A program made the translations under genes and the position numbers. A DNA stretch of 64,000 nucleotides from Usnea hakonensis. Its lineage: Eukaryota; Ascomycota; Lecanoromycetes; Lecanorales; Parmeliaceae. Where the stretch lies: NCBI GenBank assembly GCA_013423325.1, contig BLJB01000089.1:1788-65787 (forward strand), given 5' to 3'. Below are positions 56,743 through 64,000 of the stretch, in pieces; the stretch's first letter is position 1, and the number at the start of each line of letters is the position of its first letter. The notes beneath the pieces were generated by a model. It did no database searches, was not told the DNA's origin, and was given only the letters and a program-made list of their open reading frames with translations.

Positions 56743-57358
56743 GATTATTATATCAACACTGACTGAAGCTATCGCAGCATATATCATGGCTTCGATGACA
56801 CTTTTTCACGACCAATTTTGAACCAGAATAAGGGACGCTGCTTAGCATCGACTCATCGCAGTACACCACCAGGTCCTGCTCAGAATTGACATTTACTAAA
56901 ACGGCGAATGGTTTTACACATGATACCTGAGCATGGGGGGCTTTATTAGTGTGCTCTCACAGCTCAAGATATGTGCGGATCGGGAGGTTTGCATATCACG
57001 TCTGGATGAAGGGACGAAATGGATTCGGAGATCAGGTTATAGCACTTTTTTTTTCTTCTTCTTCTACTAAATCACTACCAGTCACATGGTCTGTGTGTGA
57101 TGATTGGTCTATCGTATCTAGACTTTTCAAAAATTAAAGATGCTCTTAGAGTTGTTGAGTTCAGATGTGTGCTGTGTTCTTGTGTCTCTGCTTTGGACAC
57201 ATGACGACATGTGAGCTTCATCGCTGCGGCACGTCTGCTCCGAATTCTGGTTTGGTCGTTGGTGATCTACCAGAGGGAGGACATGAGAATATTCTGAACA
57301 ATTGAAGTGTGCTGGTGAGTGATTACTCTCCAAAATGGCAGACTTTTCGGATGCCTTT
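56743..57358. other. Convergent intergenic stretch between CLA4 and the NAD kinase gene
   Basis: No gene seen; a T-rich run near 57048-57063 may belong to the CLA4 3' end. Confidence 0.4.
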
Positions 57359-58792
57359 TCATCCCTCTTCACCAAAAGGGTAATTGAATTTCAACAAGCC
57401 ATTCAAACCCCCAACCCATCCCTCATCCCCACTCGCTCCCTCCCCCGTACTACCCCTCATCACACACGGTACACCACCCATCCAACCCTCCCCCTCCTCT
57501 CCCAACTCCCCTTTCCTCCCAACGCCCTCGCCCCAAACCTTCAACCCCATGCCCGACCCCACCCCCCTTCTCTGGTCTTTCCCATCAATACTAACACCCA
57601 CCCCGTGTCTCCCCCTACCGCTAACGGTGACTTCAACAACCGCCTCTGCTGGCAAGACCAACGGTCTGAAACTGAGGCTCCGAGCGCATATCGGGGTTAT
57701 CACGATGCCTTTGACGAGTGGATGGACGATGCTTCCCCCGGCGCTGAGCGAGTAGGCGGTTGATCCTGTCGGGGTGCTGATTATGAGGCCGTCGGCCGAG
57801 GTCGAGGTGAGGATGCGGCCGGATATGGAGATTGTGAGGTGGGTGAGGTGTGGGGAGGCGCCGCGGTGGAGGATGACTTCGTTGAGGGCGTGCAGGGTGG
57901 GTGGGGTGATGATTTGCTTGTCGGGTGATGTTATAGCGACGCGGAGGCGGTTGCGGAGGAGGACGCGGGCTGCGCGGGTGGGGCCTAGGGAGGCGCCTAG
58001 GTGTGGGGGCCAGGTTTGTTTGGGTTGGGGGGTGGTTTGGGAGGGGGGTGGTGGGGATGAAACGGGCTCTTGGGGAGAGAGTATGGGATGTCGAGAGGAG
58101 GGCGCGCCGGACATGTAGAGTTCCCGGAAGGCTCTTTTGTGCTCGGGGAATTTCCATTCGTTGAGGAAGCCGAGGGTGCCCATGCTGAAGGAGAGGATGG
58201 GAGGGACCGAGGGCGCGGTGGCGAAGAGGGAGGAGGCGTGGAGGATGGTGCCATCGCCGCCGAAGGTTGCGGTTACATCAACCTTTTGGGGGAGAGGGGA
58301 AGGGAGGGGTATCTCGTTTGGGGTGGTGGTGGTGGTGGGTTCCCTGGGGGTTGTGTAAAGAGGGAAGGGAAGGAGGGTGTGGAGGTCGTACGCTGGTGCG
58401 GGCTCGAGGATGAAGGATATGGAGGGGTAAGTTGCGTGTATATGTCTGCCGGGCGAGTCAGCGTCCGAAGAATGAGAGCAAGAGCGAGAAGGCAAAGCGT
58501 ACTTGGCGAACTCGAGTACAGCTTCTGTGGTCTCGGGCGTGTTTTCTTTCTTGACAAGCAGTATATTTCTTGGAGGGGAAGGCCATCGAAGAGAAAGCAG
58601 GTCATTGGCCTTTGTCTCTGCGAGTGTAAGAAAGAGGATTATGCGTGTATGCGTGTGGCTTGACTAACCGTGATAGCTGGGATGTATGCGGTCTGGAAGC
58701 TCTAGTAAATGCTTGATTTCTCGTCTTGGAGAGGTATTTGAAAATGGTCTGTGGCAGACCAAAGCACACAGTTTCCGACGAGGAACTTTCAT
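57359..58792 (-). CDS. POS5: NAD(H) kinase, mitochondrial (Pos5-like)
   Basis: Exons 58792-58669, 58617-58503 and 58445-57359, with introns of 51 and 57 nt, give 441 residues. The start MKVPRRKLCALVCHRPFSNTSPRR is basic, free of acidic residues and rich in Arg/Ser, as in a mitochondrial presequence. SPPRNILLVKKENTPETTEAVLEFAKHIH opens the catalytic fold across the second junction. The ATP-binding GGDGT (about 142-146), LHALNEVILHRG with the NE motif (about 268-269) and DGLIISTPTGSTAYSLSAGG (about 298-317) are all intact. The reaction is phosphorylation of NAD or NADH to the NADP form. Residues about 197-230 are a Pro/Ser/Gln-rich insert. On the sense strand the first two thirds of exon 3 are C-rich and the last third is G-rich. 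Pos5 rather than the cytosolic type is inferred from the N-terminus. Confidence 0.88.
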
Positions 58793-59257
58793 GTTGATTC
58801 GAAGGACGCAAAGCAAGGCAAGTAGAAAGGAGGGAGTTGTACGGCAGTCACCTTACTTCTTTAGGTAGCCTTGGCATTCAGCCCTATCTCGACCTCTCCT
58901 TGGCCCTCGGCCTTCTGTTTCAGATACAGGACATAACGACGACGCCGTCTAATACTTGGACAAATCTCCGTGTCCCTGCTCCTATTAATCTCTCAGAAGC
59001 AGCATAGCTTTGAATATAGTCGCCTGGATGCGTTGTTCCAGACATCCTCTTCCCCTCTTGAAACATGGGGCTACCTTCACTTCAACGTGATCAGAACACA
59101 CGCGCTAATTCAACTAATAACACCTAGGCACCCAGGCATACACCTTTGATCTCCTCTGCGTTGTGTTCATACGGTATTGATACCCACTACGACTTAATTG
59201 TTCTCGTTTCATAAAGACTTGTTGCTGTGATCATACAGTCAACGACTCCAAGATATC
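58793..59257. promoter_or_regulatory. Divergent promoter region of the NAD kinase and acyltransferase genes
   Basis: 465 bp between two divergent starts, so both promoters and leaders must be here. No specific element is identifiable. Confidence 0.45.
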
Positions 59258-60595
59258 ATGAGCCAAGCAATCCCAGAACCTATACCTGACCTCGGCGCCG
59301 GAAGCGCAGGCAAGGCCGCAGAACCCCATCCGGGAGGTCGAATCAAGCATGGAAGCTCGGTTCAGCTTCTCCGCCTATTGGCATTCACATCATGGCTCAA
59401 CGCATGTATCTTCTCCATCCACTTCACCCAGATTCTTGGCTGGCCTCTCTACCTAATCAACAAGGACTATTACTATGCGTACATGGCCCTCACCAAGCAG
59501 TCCTTTGGGCTAGTAGCGAACACAACAACTGCCTGGTTCAGCCCAACGGTCATAAGAGTGAGTGGGGACAAGAGCGTCCGGGGACAGCTGCTGCAGATGA
59601 AGGATGGACGCCTTGAAACTCTCTTTCCGGAAAGACTCGTCATGATTGCAAACCATCAGATCTACACTGAATGGTTGTACATTTGGTGGGTGGCATATAC
59701 GAGCAGAATGCATGGTCATATCTACATAATACTGAAAGAGTCTTTGAAATATATTCCGTTCATTGGTCCTGCAATGATGTTCTACGGCTTCATATTCTTG
59801 GCTCGTGACTGGGCAAAGGACAAGCCACGGCTACATCATCGATTACAAAAGCTCGTCAAGGGGCGTCATGGCGGTCCTTTGTCAGGAGTGTCGAGGATGA
59901 AGTCCCTCGACCCGATGTGGTTAATCATCTTTCCTGAAGGAACCAACCTTTCTGCGAACACAAAGAGACAAAGTCAGAAATGGGCTGATAAGCAAGGAAT
60001 CAAGAATCTCGAACATCAGCTGTTGCCAAGAAGTACTGGTTTGCTGTATTGCTTGCAGGAGCTGAAGGATACAGTTAGTTGGGTGTATGATTGTACTTTG
60101 GCCTACGAAGGTGTACCGTAAGTTATTGCACACTTTATTGACGGTAATCATTGACGATGTACTAGCCGTGGAAGCTTTGGCCAAGATATCTTCACCCTTC
60201 GTTCGACCTACTTTCAGGGTCGGCCGCCAAAGTCTGTCAACATGTACTGGAGAAGAATCGCTATTTCTTCAATCCCGATGGACGATTCCCACGAGTTTGA
60301 TCTATGGCTCAGAAATCAATGGCAGGAAAAAGATGAGTTGCTAGAGTATTTTGCCCAAAATGGTCGCTTTCCTGCGGATGATGGCTACGACTCAGAAGGA
60401 GAGCCTGCTATAAACGGCAACTCTGGCGCTCAGGTTCGAAAAGGGGCAGGTTTCATTGAAACTGAAGTCAAGTTGACACATTGGTATGAGGTTGGACAGA
60501 TCTTCGTGGCGCTGGCCGCTTTTGCTCTTGTTTTCAATGTTCTGGCGAAGCTTTGGAACTTGATTCTTTATGGTAGTCTAGCGGGTTATGGATGA
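59258..60595 (+). CDS. PlsC-type lysophospholipid acyltransferase (Cst26/LCLAT1-like)
   Basis: Exons 59258-60117 and 60166-60595, joined over a 48-nt intron, give 429 residues. Membrane helices lie near 38-66, 132-150, 165-182 and the C-terminus (about 397-420). The acyltransferase box is NHQIYTEWLYIWW (132-144); the usual HX4D is HX4E here, as known for the Cst26-type branch. The glycerol-phosphate box is FPEGTN (225-230). EGVPRGSFGQDIFTLRSTYFQGRPPKSVNMYWRR spans the splice junction and is also typical of the branch. The family transfers acyl groups to lysophospholipids such as lysophosphatidylinositol in the endoplasmic reticulum. The 30-residue N-terminal extension is hydrophilic. Confidence 0.9.
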
Positions 60596-61047
60596 TGGAA
60601 AGCCATAGCATCCGTTGCAGATGTCTCTAGCTGAGTTTGTGGCCTAAGACTCCTGAAAGAGCGGGAGTGCGTGAGGGATCAATTGGGATACGGGCGACTC
60701 ATTCTTCTCTTCATCCTCGGTTCTTGGCAACGACCGCCTGTGCTAACGGCGATACTTCGGGATCACTAACCGAAAAAGATTTAGCAAAGCTTGACGGATT
60801 TATGTTTCCCCGAACCTGGAACCTTTTTCGCAACACCAGTAGCCGTTGCCCTTGTTCAGCATCACCGGCGTTGCTCTCTGCACACCGTCGGCTTCACATC
60901 TCAACTCGATTACCATAGTCACAAATATTATTCCTTGTGTCTATGTCAGCCTCTACAAGCGACGACCTGGGAAGGTCTTACTAGAGCAACGCCTTTGGAC
61001 GGTTGGTCCTCATACCTTTTACCTCACTCGCGCTTCACCAAATCACC
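60596..61047. other. Intergenic between the acyltransferase gene and CTR9
   Basis: 452 bp, same-strand genes. The open frame of CTR9 extends upstream to 61003 without an ATG. Nothing else is seen. Confidence 0.4.
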
Positions 61048-64000
61048 ATGGCGCCTTATCTAAACGGATATGGTAATGGTGGGAATCGCCATCTGCCAAC
61101 AGAGCCCGCCACCACTGATGTCCGTTTCTCCGACATACCTTCCGCACTCGACATCCAAGTCTCAGGCGGTGATGCCGAGGAAGCCGTCGAGATCAGTCTC
61201 GAGGATTTACTCGACGACCCAACAGAGCTATGCACACTTCTAGAGAATGAGAATGCGGAAAAGCGGGTTTGGATGATAATTGCTTTGGCCTACGCGAGGC
61301 AAGGGAAGATCGATCTCGCAATCGACATTCTACACAAGGGTCTAAATTCTCTGTCAAGGGGGAGTCCAAAGGAAAAGCTGGCTCCACTCAGTCTGCTTTG
61401 CTGGATGTTTCTTGGCAAAAGTCGGCAGGCACCGCGAGTCTTACCTGATGGACAAGCTGGTTCAGAGGTGAAGACAAAGGACCTTTGGCTTCAGTCTGCG
61501 ACCGCCATCATGAACGATGCATCGCGAATCAATCCGGCTTTCCCTCCATTATACCTCGCACGTGGTGTCCTGTACCTCCTTCGCGCTTCCTTGCAGCCTC
61601 CGTCGAAGCCCGTTGCGCCTGGCTCAATGGATCATTCCGAGCGGATGGAATCGCTGCGCCAGGCTCTCAAGTGCTTTGAGGATGCGGCGCGAGTCTCCCA
61701 AGGGAGAAATATGATGGCGGTCCTGGGTACGGCAAGAGCACAATTCTCGATGGGACGATATGCGGAGGCTTTGAAGGGCTACCAGGAGGTCCTTTTAAAG
61801 ATGCCGCATCTCCATGACCCGGATCCTCGGATTGGCGTTGGGTGCTGCTTGTGGCAATTGGGATATCGGGAAGAGGCGCGAGAGGCATGGGAGAGAGCAT
61901 TGGAAATCAACCGGGAGTCGAAGATTGCTATCCTCCTTGTCGGTCTGTATTATCTCAACCACAGTTCCAATTACGCAACGAAAGATCCTGCCTTTGCTCC
62001 AATCTACAAGAAAGCAATGACCGAATATACCCAGAGAGCTTTCAAGTTGGACAAAGAATTGCCACTGACATGCGCGACGTTTGGTGGCTATTTCCTCCTT
62101 AGAAGGGCATGGCCTACTGTCGAGACACTCGCGCGAAAAGCCATCGAGCTGACTGATGTCAACGCCATCGCTAGCGACGGTTGGTACCTCCTTGCGAGGA
62201 AAGAGCATTCACAAGAGGTTCCCGACTACTCAAAGATCATCGACTTTTACAGCAGAGCTGATGCCGCAAGAGGAGGCGGTGACAAGGGTTATGTACCGGC
62301 CAGACTTGGGCTCGCCCAGGTACAGGTCATACAGCAAGACATTGACAAGGCAAAGTTTCGGTTGGAGAAGATTGTACAGCTATCGAAGAGCGTGGAAGCA
62401 ATGATGCTTCTGGGAGCCTTGTATGCTGAGGAAGTCTTTGCGAATCAAGTGACAACGGGTCCGAGGGAAGACAAGTCCGCAGAGGTCAAGAAAGCACTCT
62501 TTTACCTTGAGGCTGTGCGGGTAGTCTGGAAAGATTCCTCCAAACAGCTATCTCCCGACCTGTCAGTCCTCGTATATCTCGCTCGGTTATACGAAAATGA
62601 CCACCCAGACAAGGCAATGCAATGCCTACAGCAAGTCGAGAAATTGAGCATTGAGGATCTGTCGGACAAGAAGGACATGCCCAATGACGCAGAAATTGAC
62701 GAGGCCACAATGGCAAAGCTTCGCGAAGAATTGCCTCCACAGTTGCTCAACAACCTCGGGTGTTTCCAGTACCAAGGCGAGAAATACGACTTGGCCAGAG
62801 ATCTTTTCCAGACAGCACTGAATTCTCTTGTCAAGTTTGGGGAACGAGACGATACCATCGACACAGACGCCTTGGTCACCACCATCAGTTACAACCTGGC
62901 GCGGACATACGAAGCCGCCGGCTTACCTGATGATGCGAAACAGGTATACGAGGGCTTGTTAGCACGTCATCAAGACTACACGGATGCTCGGACTCGCCTT
63001 GCGTACATCAGATATCGCCTGGATCCAATAGAGGATGGGCCCAAGGCCATAGCTGCACTCAGTGAAACAGACAGCTCCGATCTGGAGGTACGAGCGCTTC
63101 TGGGTTGGTATCTCAGCACAACGAAAAAGGTTGCCTCCAACGTCGCCGATGACCCAGAGCAGCGACATTACAAGCACACTCTGCAGCTCCACGAGAAGCA
63201 TGATCGATATTCCCTGACTGGCATGGGAAACGCGTACGCCAGGTATGCACGTGAGATGCGGAGAACGACAGACAAGGAGAGGGAAAAGCGAAGTGCCGAA
63301 TACCTCAAGGCTGTTGGATACTACGACAAAGCGCTACAATTGGATCACCGAAATGCCTATGCTGCACAGGGTATTGCTATAGCTCTGATTGAAGATAAAA
63401 AAGATCTCAGTTCCGCTCTCGGTGTCTTTACAAAGATTCGAGACACAGTTCGTGACTCGAGCGTCTACATCAATCTTGGTCATGTCTATTGCGAGTTGAA
63501 GCAGTACGTCAAGTCGATAGAGAGTGTGAGTACTTCGTCCCTTTTGGTCTGTATGATGAGCTCATGTCTGCCGTTTAGTACGAAACTGCCCTCCATAGAG
63601 ATCGCGCTTCAGATCCTCAAGTCCTTGCTTGTCTCGGCCGTGTATGGCTTCTCAAAGGCAAACAGGACAAATCTACCTCGGCCATGAAATCCTCTCTCGA
63701 CTATTCTCGCCGTGCTCTTGCGATTGCCACTTCTCAAATTCACTTCAAGTTCAATATTGCCTTTGTGCAAATCCAACTCGCTCAATTGATCTACACCCTT
63801 CCCGAATCTCAACGCACTCTTTCTGAAGTTCAGGCCGCTTCAGAAGGTCTCGATAACGCCATTGAATCATTTACCGAAATCGCGCAATCGAAAAACCCTC
63901 CCTACCCCAAGCACGACATTGAACAACGAGCTAACATGGGAAGGAACACTATGCGCAGACAACTTGAACGTGCCCTTCAATCTCAGCGTGAGTACGAAGA
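61048..64000 (+). CDS. CTR9: Paf1 complex subunit Ctr9, 5' part (runs off right edge)
   Basis: The ATG at 61048 opens 826 codons to 63525, a 53-nt intron (GTGAGT to TTTAG) follows, and the frame continues from 63579 to the window end with about 140 more codons. The N-terminus has VRFSDIPSALDIQV and EISLEDLLDDPTELCTLLENE, the characteristic Ctr9 entry. Arrays of TPR helices follow: WMIIALAYARQGKIDLAIDILHKGL, GTARAQFSMGRYAEALKGYQEVLLKMP, RIGVGCCLWQLGYREEAREAWERALEIN, LLNNLGCFQYQGEKYDLARDLFQTAL and more. After the intron ETALHRDRASDPQVLACLGRVWLLKGKQDKST continues the array. Ctr9 is the scaffold of the nuclear Paf1 complex acting in RNA polymerase II elongation and histone modification. The charged C-terminus lies outside the window. 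Confidence 0.95.

Noticed and set aside
1..64000. CRISPR arrays, rRNA genes, prophage or bacterial operon signals
   Set aside because: Both strands were read; the genes are eukaryotic and spliced, and no regularly spaced repeats or rRNA-like sequence were seen.

Overview
The window is nuclear DNA of a filamentous ascomycete (Pezizomycotina). The genes are split by short introns, mostly 48-88 nt, with GT..AG ends and fungal CTNA-type branch points. The families are typical of that group: a Zn2Cys6 regulator, NmrA-like reductase, DUF3112 membrane protein, Cla4-type PAK kinase, GT32 mannosyltransferase-like protein and a fungal caspase-like protein. A Leotiomycete-like genome is my guess, but the class cannot be fixed from sequence alone. 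All exon joins below were worked out by hand and checked for reading-frame continuity.

Layout. 1-1.75 kb: the 5' part of a probable Helitron protein running off the left edge, followed by a frameshifted relic of a fatty acid synthase beta gene. 1.77-4.07 kb: a caspase-like domain fused to a pseudokinase. 4.6-27.2 kb: a small conserved-looking ORF, a NIPA-type Mg transporter, an NmrA reductase, a Zn2Cys6 factor, a MARVEL-like protein, a peroxisomal acyl-CoA ligase (PTS1), a DUF3112 protein, a copper amine oxidase, the POP2/CAF1 deadenylase and, divergent from it, a complex I NDUFB3-like subunit. 27.7-34.4 kb: WDR70, a sulfotransferase-like protein, a small secreted cysteine protein and a GT32 enzyme with a repeat tail. 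34.4-41.25 kb: a gene-free stretch with strongly strand-biased composition. 41.25-43.7 kb: a membrane-anchored glycosyltransferase-like protein and the 3' stump of an AIM6-like gene. 43.7-53.7 kb: a decayed zone with tandem duplications and a broken alpha/beta hydrolase. 53.7-64 kb: a dense housekeeping block of CLA4, a mitochondrial-type NAD(H) kinase, a PlsC acyltransferase and CTR9 (running off the right edge).

The genes do not form one pathway. Housekeeping genes (POP2, NDUFB3, WDR70, CLA4, NAD kinase, acyltransferase, CTR9) flank accessory islands holding relics, a transposon and lineage-variable genes. The points most worth a second look are the caspase-like/pseudokinase fusion, possibly a cell-death effector, and a recurrent switch from C-rich to G-rich composition along the sense strand of several genes, which is also visible in the 35.6-37.3 kb non-coding stretch.
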